Shown here: positions 24,658-32,689 of the stretch, one piece after another
Numbering within the stretch: position 1 is the first letter of the stretch
How the letters are laid out: the number at the start of each line of letters is the position of its first letter
Assembly (NCBI GenBank): GCA_904395885.1
Contig: CAJFOF010000036.1
Location: forward strand, 1 to 36,708
Length of the DNA: 36,708 bases
Reading direction: 5' to 3'
DNA from: an uncultured Lachnospiraceae bacterium
GTDB lineage: Bacteria > Bacillota > Clostridia > Lachnospirales > Lachnospiraceae
The notes under the pieces: model-generated
What the model was told of the DNA's origin: nothing
The model's input: only the letters and a program-made list of their open reading frames with translations
The model's database searches: none
Position numbers and translations under genes: made by a program

Positions 24658-25577
24658 TATGAAAGTGCCTCCACAACTTTATCGATATCTTCTAATTTTT
24701 CAATGTTATAAACCTTGACATCACGGCTGATTTTTCTTATAAATCCTGCAAGAGTTTTTCCCGGTCCAATTTCCACGAAGGTGTCCACGCCATCAGCAAT
24801 CATGGTTTCTACACTCTGCTGCCACCGCACTGATGAGGATACCTGTTCTACCAGAAGGGGCTTAACCTGATCTGCATCCGTCACGTAGGAGGCCGTTACA
24901 TTGGCCACATAAGGGATCCTTGGAGAATGGACCGTCACTCCCTCTAAAACCTCACCTAACTTTTCTCCGGCCTCTGTCAGCATCTTGGAATGGAATGGAC
25001 CACTGACATTGAGCATGATTGCCCGCTTTGCGCCGGCCTCTTTCAATTTACTGCAGGCCTCTTCCACTGCTTCTTTCTTGCCGGATATTACAATCTGCCC
25101 AGGGCAGTTGTAGTTTGCGATCCATACATCCTTCATAGAAGAAATGACTTCTTCAATCTTTGCCGCATCCAATGCCAGAATAGCCGCCATTGCCCCGATT
25201 CCCACGGGAACTGCTTCCTGCATCAGGATACCGCGCTGACGTACCGTAGTAATCGCATCCTCGTCGCTCATGACACCCGCAGCGGCCAACGCGCAGTATT
25301 CTCCCAGACTCAATCCTGCGGTTACATCAGGACAGATGCCTTTTTCCATCAGAACCTTCATCATAGCAATGCTGGTCGTGACCATAGCGGCCTGAGTATA
25401 CTCTGTGATATCCAGCTTATCATTTTTTTCAAAACAAAGCTGGGGCATGGAAAATCCCAAAAGCTCAGAAGCCCGGTCATAGACCTGACGTCCAATCTCT
25501 GTCTGCTCATAGAAATCTTTTCCCATCCCGCACACCTGAGCGCCCTGGCCAGGGAAAATAAATGCAATCTTGCTCAT
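24657..25577 (-). CDS. fabD: Malonyl-CoA:ACP transacylase
   Basis: FabD loads malonyl groups from CoA onto ACP. The 306-residue protein opens MSKIAFIFPGQGAQ. The nucleophile Ser90 is in GLSLGEY (GHSLG in most homologues, so the His beside the Ser is Leu here), and the catalytic His is in GPFHSKML. VEIGPGKTLAGF is at the C-terminus. The frame is open to 25601, but AGGAG before the ATG at 25577 fixes the start. It follows fabK and overlaps fabG by one base. Confidence 0.96.
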   Translation of the reverse strand: MSKIAFIFPGQGAQVCGMGKDFYEQTEIGRQVYDRASELLGFSMPQLCFEKNDKLDITEYTQAAMVTTSIAMMKVLMEKGICPDVTAGLSLGEYCALAAAGVMSDEDAITTVRQRGILMQEAVPVGIGAMAAILALDAAKIEEVISSMKDVWIANYNCPGQIVISGKKEAVEEACSKLKEAGAKRAIMLNVSGPFHSKMLTEAGEKLGEVLEGVTVHSPRIPYVANVTASYVTDADQVKPLLVEQVSSSVRWQQSVETMIADGVDTFVEIGPGKTLAGFIRKISRDVKVYNIEKLEDIDKVVEALS

Positions 25578-25618
25578 GTTTACTCCTTTTACTCTCTGCA
25601 CCCTGTTCCGGGACGGAT

Positions 25619-26542
25619 TTACCGTCCCAGAAGACTAGATGCCTGTTCCATCATTTCATCAATTATTTCTTTGCAGGTCTGTTCTTTATTGATCATACCG
25701 GCGATCTGGCCCGCCATTACGGTACCGTTCATCGTGTCGCCTTCCTGAACAGCCTTTCTCAGTGTTCCCAGAGTCAGGTATTCCAGTTCTTCAAAAGACT
25801 TTCCTTCCTGTTCCAGCTTGATATACTCTCTGGTCATCTTATTTCTCAGACAGCGAACCGGATGGCCATGGCTTCTGCCAGTTACCGTCGAGTCAATATC
25901 GCTGGCCTTAATGATCCTCTGCTTGTAATTCTCATGTACAGTAGACTCTTTTGCCACTACAAAACGGGTGCCCATCTGGACAGCCTCTGCTCCCAGCATA
26001 AAAGCGGCGGCAATTCCTCTGCCGTCAGCGATGCCGCCTGCCGCGATCACCGGTATTGAAACGGCATCCACTACCTGAGGAACTAACGTCATAGTGGTCA
26101 GTTCACCAATATGTCCACCGGACTCTGTTCCCTCTGCTACTACAGCGTCTGCGCCGATTCTCTCCATACGCTTTGCCATAGCGACAGAAGCTACTACAGG
26201 AATTACCTTGATTCCGGCTTCTTTCCACATAGCCATGTATTTCTCCGGATTACCGGCTCCAGTGGTTACAACCTTTACGCCTTCCTCCACCACAACTTTT
26301 GCCACATCATCTGCATGCGGGCTCATCAGCATGACGTTAACGCCGAAAGGTTTTTTCGTAATCTGTCTGGCCTTGCGGATTTCCTCACGGACAACCTCGC
26401 CCGGGGCATTCGCTCCGCCGATCAGTCCCAGACCTCCTGCCTCAGATACGGCCGCAGCCAGCTGATGCTCTGCGACCCAGGCCATACCGCCCTGAATGAT
26501 CGGACATTCAATTCCTAAAAGTTCTGTAACTCTCGTTTTCAT
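25619..26542 (-). CDS. fabK: Enoyl-ACP reductase II (FMN-dependent)
   Basis: FabK reduces the enoyl-ACP in the last step of each elongation cycle. It is an FMN-containing TIM barrel unrelated to FabI, 307 residues. Visible: CPIIQGGMAWVAEHQLAAAVS, FGVNVML, VTTGAGNP, the flavin region AEGTESGGHIGE, VIAAGGIADGRG, and VQMGTRF. FabK enzymes are not inhibited by triclosan, a known contrast with FabI. The ATG overlaps the acpP TAA by one base. No fabI, fabL or fabV gene is in the window, so this is the likely sole reductase of the operon. Confidence 0.96.
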   Translation of the reverse strand: MKTRVTELLGIECPIIQGGMAWVAEHQLAAAVSEAGGLGLIGGANAPGEVVREEIRKARQITKKPFGVNVMLMSPHADDVAKVVVEEGVKVVTTGAGNPEKYMAMWKEAGIKVIPVVASVAMAKRMERIGADAVVAEGTESGGHIGELTTMTLVPQVVDAVSIPVIAAGGIADGRGIAAAFMLGAEAVQMGTRFVVAKESTVHENYKQRIIKASDIDSTVTGRSHGHPVRCLRNKMTREYIKLEQEGKSFEELEYLTLGTLRKAVQEGDTMNGTVMAGQIAGMINKEQTCKEIIDEMMEQASSLLGR

Positions 26543-26775
26543 TACGCTTCAACGCCCTTTGCTTTTAAATAATCAATTACTTTTCCAACAGTGGTCAGAT
26601 TCTCCAGATCTTCAGAAGGAATTTCTACAGAGTAGGTATCTTCCAGAGCCATTGCCAGCTCAAACAGGTCCAGGGAATCTGCTCCCAGGTCATCCTTGAA
26701 AGAAGAAGCTTCTGTGATAGAATCAGCCTCAACACTTAACTGCTCTGCAATAATTTCTTTCATTTTTTCCAGCAT
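26542..26775 (-). CDS. acpP: Acyl carrier protein
   Basis: A 77-residue acidic four-helix carrier. Ser34 in the GADSLD motif receives the 4'-phosphopantetheine arm that holds the growing chain. Surrounding residues (DDLGADSLDLFELAMALED) are typical of fatty-acid ACPs. GGAG precedes the ATG. It follows fabH by 57 nt and overlaps fabK by one base. Confidence 0.97.
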   Translation of the reverse strand: MLEKMKEIIAEQLSVEADSITEASSFKDDLGADSLDLFELAMALEDTYSVEIPSEDLENLTTVGKVIDYLKAKGVEA

Positions 26776-26832
26776 TTTTTTAATCTCCTTTATTCACATG
26801 AATTTTTATTTTGAAACTGCCTGCCCATATAT

Positions 26833-27807
26833 TTACCAGGTAAGCAGCATCGCTCCCCAGGTCAGTCCGGCTCCAAATCCAGCCAGAACTAGCTTGTCTC
26901 CTCTTTTTAATTCACCTCTTCGGTTCATTTCATCTAATAAAATCGGAATGGATGCCCCCGAGGTGTTTCCGTAATGTTCAATATTCATCGGGAATTTTTC
27001 AATCGGAAGCTTTAACCTCTTTGCTGCAGCTTCTATAATCCGGTAATTTGCCTGATGCAGCAGAAAATAAGTAATCTCTTCTTTTTCTGTCTTTGTTTCC
27101 TCCAAAAGCCGGGTAATGCATTCCGGAACCTTTTTAACCGCAAACTTAAAAACTTCCTGTCCATTCATGTACAGATAATCTGTATCAGGCTCTTTTCCTG
27201 TCAGGAAATTGGCATTGGACCGTGCCCTGCAGGTCAGGACTTCCCCTCCTTTTCCTTCAGAACCCATGATTCCCTGACGAATTCCCTCTTTTTCAGAATC
27301 CTCAGAACGGATTACTACAGCCCCTGCCCCGTCTCCAAACAGGACGCAGGTACTCCTATCCTTCCAGTCCACTACTTTGCTCATAACATCAGCTCCGATT
27401 ACCAGGGCATTCCGATACATCCCTGACTGTAAAAAGGCATGAGCCGTATTTAAGGCAAAAATAAAACCAGAACATGCCGCGCTCAGATCAAATGCCGCAG
27501 CATTTTCCGCTCCTATGGCTGCCTGGACTTCACAAGCTGTATTTGGAAAATAATACTCAGGTGTCGACGTCGCTACCAGGATCAACTCAATCTCACAGGC
27601 CTCCATTCCAGAATCATCTAAAGCCTTGCGCGCTGCTCCGGCTGCAAGATTCGCTGTGGTCTTTTCTTCCGTAATCCGTCTCTCGCCTATCCCGGTACGG
27701 CTTCTGATCCACTCATCACTGGTATCCATGATCTTTGCCAGATCATCATTGGTTACTCTCTTTTCCGGCATATATGAGCCGGTTCCTATTATTTTTGTTG
27801 TCCCCAT
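26833..27807 (-). CDS. fabH: 3-oxoacyl-ACP synthase III
   Basis: FabH starts fatty acid synthesis by condensing acyl-CoA with malonyl-ACP. The 324-residue thiolase-fold protein has the full Cys-His-Asn triad: Cys112 in LSAACSGFIFAL, His in LLHQANYRI, and Asn in YGNTSGAS. Also present are TSDEWIRSRTGI near the N-terminus and GFGAGLTWGA at the end. It is the first gene of the fab-acc operon; its transcript probably starts near 27840, inside a FabT-type palindrome. The Shine-Dalgarno site is GGAAG, weaker than at most genes here. Confidence 0.97.
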   Translation of the reverse strand: MGTTKIIGTGSYMPEKRVTNDDLAKIMDTSDEWIRSRTGIGERRITEEKTTANLAAGAARKALDDSGMEACEIELILVATSTPEYYFPNTACEVQAAIGAENAAAFDLSAACSGFIFALNTAHAFLQSGMYRNALVIGADVMSKVVDWKDRSTCVLFGDGAGAVVIRSEDSEKEGIRQGIMGSEGKGGEVLTCRARSNANFLTGKEPDTDYLYMNGQEVFKFAVKKVPECITRLLEETKTEKEEITYFLLHQANYRIIEAAAKRLKLPIEKFPMNIEHYGNTSGASIPILLDEMNRRGELKRGDKLVLAGFGAGLTWGAMLLTW

Positions 27808-27830
27808 TTTTCTTCTTCCCGATAAAATAC

Positions 27831-27843
27831 TTTGAGTTTCAAA
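27831..27843. promoter_or_regulatory. FabT-type operator at the fab-acc promoter
   Basis: TTTGAGTTTCAAA has perfect TTTGA/TCAAA arms around three bases, and lies directly downstream of the -10. The pattern resembles the TTTGA-N3-TCAAA palindrome I recall for streptococcal FabT. A near copy lies at the fabT-like gene (8572-8584). Confidence 0.7.
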
Positions 27844-27846
27844 ACA

Positions 27847-27875
27847 ATCTTAAATGCTTCTCTTCTGTTTGTCAA
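27847..27875 (-). promoter_or_regulatory. Promoter of the fab-acc operon
   Basis: On the minus strand TTGACA (27870-27875), 17-nt spacer, TAAGAT (27847-27852). It is followed at once by the operator at 27831-27843. Confidence 0.8.
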
Positions 27876-27877
27876 GT

Positions 27878-27892
27878 GTTATTTTCAATAAC
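27878..27892. promoter_or_regulatory. Inverted repeat just upstream of the fab -35
   Basis: GTTATTTTCAATAAC has perfect 6-bp arms (GTTATT/AATAAC) around three bases, and starts 3 nt upstream of the -35. It is a possible second protein site; no known motif assigned. Confidence 0.45.
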
Positions 27893-27956
27893 CAATCACA
27901 TGGCTGCTAAGGTATTTCCTTTCCGTTTTTCATAAGTCTTCGGCTCACCAATCGTA

Positions 27957-27985
27957 TTGACAGAAAGCGCTTGCTATGCTAATGT
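27957..27985 (+). promoter_or_regulatory. Promoter of the abrB-family gene
   Basis: TTGACA (27957-27962), 17-nt spacer, TAATGT (27980-27985). It is followed by about 75 nt of leader with AGGAGG 9 nt before the ATG. A second TTGACA at 28000-28005 has no good -10. Confidence 0.6.
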
Positions 27986-28064
27986 ATTAAGAGAAGCACT
28001 TGACAATTGGCACGGCAAACTAGTGGCATTTGAGTACGCTTAACTTTACAGGAGGGATAAAACT

Positions 28065-28328
28065 ATGAAGACGAGTGGTGTTATCCGTAAACTAGACGAG
28101 CTTGGCAGAATCACATTACCCATCGAGTTGAGAAGAAGCCTGGATTTAGATGTTAAAGATGGGCTGGAAATTACAGTTCAGGATAACTGTATTATCCTTC
28201 GAAAAGCAGAAGTTGGAGATGTTTTCAATGGCCGCACGGATGATTTAGTAGAATATGAGGGAAAATACATATCCAAAGCTACAATCCGCGAACTGGCTGA
28301 ACTGGCAGGTATGAAAATTGTAGAATAG
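28065..28328 (+). CDS. AbrB/SpoVT-family transition-state regulator
   Basis: An 87-residue DNA-binding protein. Residues 1-50 form the swapped-hairpin AbrB domain: MKTSGVIRKLDELGRITLPI, then LRRSLDLDVKDGLEI and IILRK. The short C-terminal part (about 50-87) resembles the dimerisation tail of AbrB/Abh. Bacillus AbrB represses stationary-phase and sporulation genes during growth. It lies next to rsmI as in Bacillus, though on the opposite strand to the cluster, and divergent from the fab operon. AbrB versus SpoVT cannot be settled by length alone, but the lack of a GAF domain excludes full-length SpoVT. Confidence 0.9.
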   Translation: MKTSGVIRKLDELGRITLPIELRRSLDLDVKDGLEITVQDNCIILRKAEVGDVFNGRTDDLVEYEGKYISKATIRELAELAGMKIVE

Positions 28329-28355
28329 ACGGAGGCCGTTCCGGTCTCCGTTCTT
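28329..28355. terminator. Terminator between abrB-family gene and rsmI
   Basis: ACGGAGGCC and GGTCTCCGT form a 9-bp stem with one wobble around GTTCC (28329-28351), followed by TCTTTT on the plus strand. It lies between two convergent genes and may serve both. Confidence 0.7.
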
Positions 28356-28360
28356 TTCTG

Positions 28361-29218
28361 CTAATCATCGGTTTTTAAAAGCTGCTGATAAATCTCTCTC
28401 CTGCTGACTCCTCTGTCTTTCGCCACCAGCTTCATCGCTTCTTTTCTGCTGATTCCCTGGCGCTCATAGAAATCCATATGATCCTCCAGCGTCATTTCTT
28501 CCCAGGACAGGCGCTCCTCCCGGCGGATCTCATCTATCGCTTTCCCCTCAATGACAATGACAAATTCCCCTTTGGGAGGTTCTTCTCTGTAATGTGATAT
28601 CGCTCCTTCCAAATCCGTCTGCCATGCCTCTTCATACCGCTTTGTCAGCTCCCTGCAAAGGGTTATATTTCTGTTTCCCAAGACTTCCAGCAAATCCCTG
28701 AGGGTCTTTTCCAGGTGATGAGGCGCTTCATACAGCACGATTGTTCTGGTCTCTTTTTTTAATTCTTCCAATATCCATTGGCGCTCTTTTCTGGAGGTTT
28801 TCTCAGAAGGCAAAAATGCCTCAAAGCAAAATCTTCTGGTAGGAAGACCTGACATAGTGAGAGCCGTTATGCAAGCAGCAGGACCTGGAAGCGATGTGAC
28901 AGAAATTCCGGCTCTGTAGCACTGACGCACCAGCTCTTCCCCCGGATCAGAGATTCCCGGTGTTCCGGCATCGGTAATCAGCGCAACATTCATACCCTTT
29001 TTTATCTGCTCCACCAGATATGAAGCCTTTTCCACTTTATTGTATTCATGGTAACTGGTCATTGGAGTTTTAATATCAAAATGGTTCAAAAGTTTTATAC
29101 TGTGACGGGTATCCTCCGCAGCTATGAGATCCGCCTCCCTCAAAGTGTTCAGCACTCTCAGGGTAATATCGTCCAGATTTCCGATAGGAGTTGCACATAA
29201 ATACAATTTTCCTTCCAT
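28361..29218 (-). CDS. rsmI: 16S rRNA (cytidine1402-2'-O)-methyltransferase
   Basis: RsmI methylates the ribose of C1402 in the decoding centre using SAM. The 285-residue tetrapyrrole-methylase-fold protein shows CATPIGNLDDITLR at 8-21, AEDTRHS at 34-40, ALITDAGTPGISDPG around 79-93, and SLPGPAACITAL. A small C-terminal HTH-like extension (SWEEMTLEDHMDFYERQGIS...) is present, as in several Firmicutes. AGGAGG precedes the ATG. It is the last gene of the minus-strand housekeeping operon starting at 34135, 11 nt after the trmN6-like gene. Confidence 0.95.
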   Translation of the reverse strand: MEGKLYLCATPIGNLDDITLRVLNTLREADLIAAEDTRHSIKLLNHFDIKTPMTSYHEYNKVEKASYLVEQIKKGMNVALITDAGTPGISDPGEELVRQCYRAGISVTSLPGPAACITALTMSGLPTRRFCFEAFLPSEKTSRKERQWILEELKKETRTIVLYEAPHHLEKTLRDLLEVLGNRNITLCRELTKRYEEAWQTDLEGAISHYREEPPKGEFVIVIEGKAIDEIRREERLSWEEMTLEDHMDFYERQGISRKEAMKLVAKDRGVSRREIYQQLLKTDD

Positions 29219-29229
29219 CTTTTCTCCTC

Positions 29230-29967
29230 CTAATATCCATAGATCTCATATATTTCATCAGTATAAACGCCTGGTTCCTTATAGACAATGATAGGGGCCT
29301 CCAACTTCACCATCGGCTTTCCTCCCCTCACACCTTCTATCAGCACCATATTGGCTTCCCGGTCAATAAAGGGGTGGACGAATTTCATCCTTTTGGGTTC
29401 CAGCCGGTATTGTCTCATTACAGAAATAATCTCTATAAGCCTGTGAGGTCTGTGCACCATATAAAATCTCCCGCCAGGCTTTAACAGGATCGCAGCAGAT
29501 CTGACCACATCTTCCAGAGTACATAGGATTTCATGGCGGGCAATGGCTTTGGGCAGATCCGGATTTTTCAATCCGTGGGCGTCATTCATATAAGGAGGAT
29601 TGGATGTAACGACATCAAAAGAAGCCAGATCAAATAAACGTCCAGCCTCTTTAATATCTCCTGTCACAATCTCTATTTTACTTTCCAAATGGTTATAAGC
29701 TACGCTTCTGCGAGCCATATCCGCCATATCCGGCTGAATCTCCAGTCCCGTGAAATGGCGGCCCTCCGATTTTGCTTCTAATAGGATCGGGATAATTCCT
29801 GTCCCGGTTCCAAGATCCAGCGCCTGTTCTCCCTGTCTGACTGCTGCAAAACCGGACAGCAGCACTGCATCCATCCCGAAGCAGAAGGCTCCTGTTCTCT
29901 GGATAATTCCATATCCATTTCTCTGCAAATCATCAACGCGTTCGTTTTCCTTCAGCTCTGTTCCCAT
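29230..29967 (-). CDS. TrmN6/YfiC-like tRNA or rRNA adenine-N6 methyltransferase
   Basis: A 245-residue SAM-dependent methyltransferase. DLGTGTGIIP at about 51-60 binds SAM and SNPPYM at about 122-127 is the N6-adenine catalytic motif. The N-terminal ERVDDLQRNGYGIIQ is typical of the YabB/TrmN6 family, which methylates A37 of tRNA1-Val in E. coli. The frame is open to a TTG at 30027 but that would overlap ricT by 95 nt. The ATG at 29967 leaves a 35-nt overlap and matches the family start, though its ribosome site (AGGAAA) is far off. Position between ricT and rsmI equals that of yabB in Bacillus. Confidence 0.87.
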   Translation of the reverse strand: MGTELKENERVDDLQRNGYGIIQRTGAFCFGMDAVLLSGFAAVRQGEQALDLGTGTGIIPILLEAKSEGRHFTGLEIQPDMADMARRSVAYNHLESKIEIVTGDIKEAGRLFDLASFDVVTSNPPYMNDAHGLKNPDLPKAIARHEILCTLEDVVRSAAILLKPGGRFYMVHRPHRLIEIISVMRQYRLEPKRMKFVHPFIDREANMVLIEGVRGGKPMVKLEAPIIVYKEPGVYTDEIYEIYGY

Positions 29968-30886
29968 TCTGTCTGGATTTTCCTTCCTTTTTTTCCATAT
30001 TTCCTTCTTTTCTCTCCAGGGCCTCAAGCTGCTTTAACTCTGCATCTTCGACTTTAACTTTTTCTTTTTTCTTCCTGGCTTTAAATCGAATATCCTCTGC
30101 TTTATACTCTCTGATTTCCTTTTCGTCGTTGACCGTAACGACTACTTTTACAAGCTGACGGAGAACATTGACGCTGTGAACCTCTCCTTTAAAGCCGTCG
30201 TTGGTCGTTACAAAGTCTCCCACTCCGGGAAGTTTGCTGTTCAATACCTGATAGGTCTCCTCTTCATTTTTCAGGCAGCACATCAGGCGGCCGCATACCC
30301 CGGATATCTTCGTAGGGTTCAAAGATAAATTCTGTTCCTTCGCCATTTTAATCGATACAGGAACAAACTCGGACAGGTAAGAATGGCAGCACAGAGGACG
30401 GCCGCAGATGCCGATTCCGCCCATAATCTTTGTTTCATCCCGCACTCCTACCTGACGAAGCTCAATGCGGGTTCTGAAGACTGATGCCAGATCTTTTACC
30501 AGCTCTCTGAAATCCACCCGTCCATCTGCCGTAAAATAAAACAGAACCTTATTATTGTCAAACGTATATTCTGCATCAATCAGCTTCATCTGGAGTCCTC
30601 TCTTTTTAATTTTCTCCAGACATATTTTAAACGCTTCTTTTTCTTTTTCCTTATTTTTCTTTTCAATAGCGTGATCTTCCGGCGTTGCCATACGGATCAC
30701 TGGTTTTAATGGCTGGACTACTTTTTCGTCCTCTACCTCTCTGGTTCCAAGAACAACGTAGCCATATTCAATTCCTCTGGCGGTCTCTACAATTACATGA
30801 TCCCCAGTCTTTATTTCTCGGCCGGCAGGATCAAAAAAATATACCTTTCCGGCTGTCCGGAAACGGACTCCAATTACCTTTATCAT
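29933..30886 (-). CDS. ricT: RicT (YaaT), PSP1 domain protein
   Basis: A 317-residue PSP1-domain protein. In Bacillus, RicT with RicA and RicF forms a complex carrying 4Fe-4S clusters. It promotes RNase Y-dependent mRNA processing and the Spo0A phosphorelay. The Cys groups are intact: C161 with C166-C167 (GICGRPLCC) and C198 with C203-C204 (GVCGRLMCC). The last about 50 residues are Lys/Glu-rich and low complexity, and overlap the next gene. Partners RicA and RicF are not in this window. GGAG lies 9 nt before the ATG. It starts 3 nt after the holB stop. Confidence 0.94.
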   Translation of the reverse strand: MIKVIGVRFRTAGKVYFFDPAGREIKTGDHVIVETARGIEYGYVVLGTREVEDEKVVQPLKPVIRMATPEDHAIEKKNKEKEKEAFKICLEKIKKRGLQMKLIDAEYTFDNNKVLFYFTADGRVDFRELVKDLASVFRTRIELRQVGVRDETKIMGGIGICGRPLCCHSYLSEFVPVSIKMAKEQNLSLNPTKISGVCGRLMCCLKNEEETYQVLNSKLPGVGDFVTTNDGFKGEVHSVNVLRQLVKVVVTVNDEKEIREYKAEDIRFKARKKKEKVKVEDAELKQLEALERKEGNMEKKEGKSRQNGNRAEGKRTR

Positions 30887-30889
30887 GAA

Positions 30890-31879
30890 CTAATTCTCCT
30901 TCATTACCAACAGCATCAGTTCCATTACCAATTCCATATTGACATTGGCTTTCAATCTGACTCTTGCTTTGTCGATAGCCTCCAGGATCGCTTCCAATCC
31001 CTGATAACTGCTGTTTTTGCTCATATCGTTGATAGATGCGTATTCCTCTTTAAAAATCAGAAGATTGATATCCTTTGTCACTTTGAACATCAGCACATCC
31101 CGATACCAAAGCTGCATAAAATCCAGACACTCATCCAGATTCAGATGATCATCCTTTAGCTTCCGGATCGTTTCCATCAGCTCTGCAATATCCATCCCCC
31201 TTAAGTGCTTTAACAGGGCAAGCATGGTTTGATATACTATCTGGAATTCTTCTGATTCTGCCAAATGGATTGCTTTCCCTAAATTTCCTCTGGCAAAAGC
31301 TCCGTAGACCTCAGCTTTGTCCTCAGGAATTTTCTTTTCTTTTATCAAAAAATCTTTCACTTCCCTATCCTTAAGAGGTTTCAGCTTTAGCTGAATACAT
31401 CTGGAGAGGATGGTTGGAAGAAACATTTCCTGATTGGATGTCAGCAAAATAATCACTGCATAAGCCGGCGGTTCCTCAATGGTCTTTAACAGAGCGTTCT
31501 GAGCCTGCTGAGTCATTTTTTCCGCTTCATCTACAATATAAATCTTATATTTGCTGCTGTAAGGCTTTATTCCCACTGTATCGTTAAGCTGGTAGCGGAT
31601 ATCATCCACGCCTATACTAGCAGGCTTTTCATGAGTCACATAGATCAGATCCGGATGATTGTGCGAAAGAACCTGTTTACAGGAATGGCAGACCAGGCAG
31701 GGAGCCTGATCACGGTTTTCACATAAAAGAGACAGGGCAAATGCCTCTGCCAGAGTCATCTTTCCCATTCCCTCTTCTCCGCTCAAAATATAGGCATGGG
31801 AGACCTTTCCAGTTGAAATTGCATTTTCAAAATGGGTTTTAATAGACTGCTGTCCAATAATATTCTGAAATGTAAGCAT
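30890..31879 (-). CDS. holB: DNA polymerase III delta-prime subunit
   Basis: A clamp-loader subunit that helps place the beta clamp on DNA, 329 residues. AAA+ domain: SHAYILSGEEGMGKMTLA carries a Walker A-like loop at about 34-42. Four Cys (about 53, 61, 64, 67; CLVCHSC) form the zinc site. VDEAEKMTQQAQNALLKTIEEPP is the Walker B/sensor region, and LLTSNQEMFLPTILSRCIQL holds the SRC motif. Two ATGs are in tandem; the second (31879) has the better 5-nt spacing from GGAGG. Upstream are two promoter-like repeats. Synteny with Bacillus holB-ricT supports the call. Confidence 0.94.
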   Translation of the reverse strand: MLTFQNIIGQQSIKTHFENAISTGKVSHAYILSGEEGMGKMTLAEAFALSLLCENRDQAPCLVCHSCKQVLSHNHPDLIYVTHEKPASIGVDDIRYQLNDTVGIKPYSSKYKIYIVDEAEKMTQQAQNALLKTIEEPPAYAVIILLTSNQEMFLPTILSRCIQLKLKPLKDREVKDFLIKEKKIPEDKAEVYGAFARGNLGKAIHLAESEEFQIVYQTMLALLKHLRGMDIAELMETIRKLKDDHLNLDECLDFMQLWYRDVLMFKVTKDINLLIFKEEYASINDMSKNSSYQGLEAILEAIDKARVRLKANVNMELVMELMLLVMKEN

Positions 31880-31953
31880 CATTGCCTCCTCTGTTTCAGG
31901 TATCCGGCGGATCTCGGCGCCCGGATTTCTGCGGTGGGCGCAGAAACCGGTAT

Positions 31954-32048
31954 GCTCATTATACCATCTCGCCTATCAGCTCGATGAAGCATTCGCCTTA
32001 TAGAGCTCCCTGTGCAAGCACAAAGCTCTGCAAGGCTCATTATACCAT
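31954..32048 (-). promoter_or_regulatory. Duplicated extended -10 promoter elements upstream of holB, flanking a hairpin
   Basis: ATGGTATAATGAGC occurs twice on the minus strand, at 31954-31967 and 32035-32048. Each copy contains TGGTATAAT, an extended -10 element; neither has a good -35. Between them AGAGCT..TGTG CTTG CACA..AGCTCT forms a strong imperfect hairpin. A further 8-bp stem TTTCTGCG/CGCAGAAA lies nearer holB. This 200-nt gap holds no gene. Confidence 0.5.
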
Positions 32049-32081
32049 ACTTCACTTTTCTGTGAAAGCGATTTGTTCCTC

Positions 32082-32672
32082 TCAGTGGTATAGCTGAGCT
32101 GTAATGTCTTCTGAGATTTCACGGATACATGCTTCTAATTCTGTGTTACAATAAATTTTTGTAATATTGCACCTGTCCAGATTTGTCTGACTAAAGTCCT
32201 CCTCATCCGCCAGATAACGCCGGCATACTTCATCGTATCGTGGATTCTTCTGCAATCTTTCACGTTCTATAGCTCTTAAAAGCCTTTCTCTGTCATCCAC
32301 GGAAATATAAAGGGGAATCAGAGATTCTTTTCCAAAATATGCACACATTTTTTCATATGAAACCAGAGTTCCGATCATGAGATAATCTAATTTTTGTAAA
32401 TTGATCTGCCCATCATCTACGGTAAAGTAGCTCCAGGGTCCCATCATGGTCTGATAGGTCCTGCATTCAATTATCTTTCCCGCTTCTTCTAAATTTTTTT
32501 TCTCTTCCTGGGTCGCAAAATGGTACTCTCTGCCATTCTCCTCCCCCATTCTGATCGGCCTGGTGGTATACAAAACTACTGTTTTAAGCTCCGGAATCCT
32601 TTTTAAAAGTTCCTGATAGATGGTATCTTTCCCTGTAGCACTCTTTCCCATTATATAAAAAATCTTTCCCAT
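32082..32672 (-). CDS. Guanylate kinase-like nucleotide kinase
   Basis: A 196-residue P-loop kinase. GKSATGKDT at 9-17 is the ATP loop. YTTRPIRMGEENGREYHF matches the nucleoside-monophosphate binding region of guanylate kinases (TTRxxRxGExxGxxYxF). A later R-LLRAIERERLQKNP region resembles the lid with conserved Arg. It lacks the DLD and LSFP-type features expected of thymidylate kinase. In Bacillus this slot, between yaaO and holB, is occupied by tmk; here a Gmk-like paralogue sits there. True Gmk usually lies elsewhere (near the omega subunit gene), so this may be a paralogue with another role. GGGAG precedes the ATG. Confidence 0.82.
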   Translation of the reverse strand: MGKIFYIMGKSATGKDTIYQELLKRIPELKTVVLYTTRPIRMGEENGREYHFATQEEKKNLEEAGKIIECRTYQTMMGPWSYFTVDDGQINLQKLDYLMIGTLVSYEKMCAYFGKESLIPLYISVDDRERLLRAIERERLQKNPRYDEVCRRYLADEEDFSQTNLDRCNITKIYCNTELEACIREISEDITAQLYH

Positions 32673-32689
32673 TGTCTCCCATTCTCCAG

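Noticed and set aside
24990..25748. 252-residue plus-strand frame opposite fabD and fabK
   Set aside because: Antisense shadow of two clear genes, rich in Cys, His and Ser in the manner of a non-coding frame.
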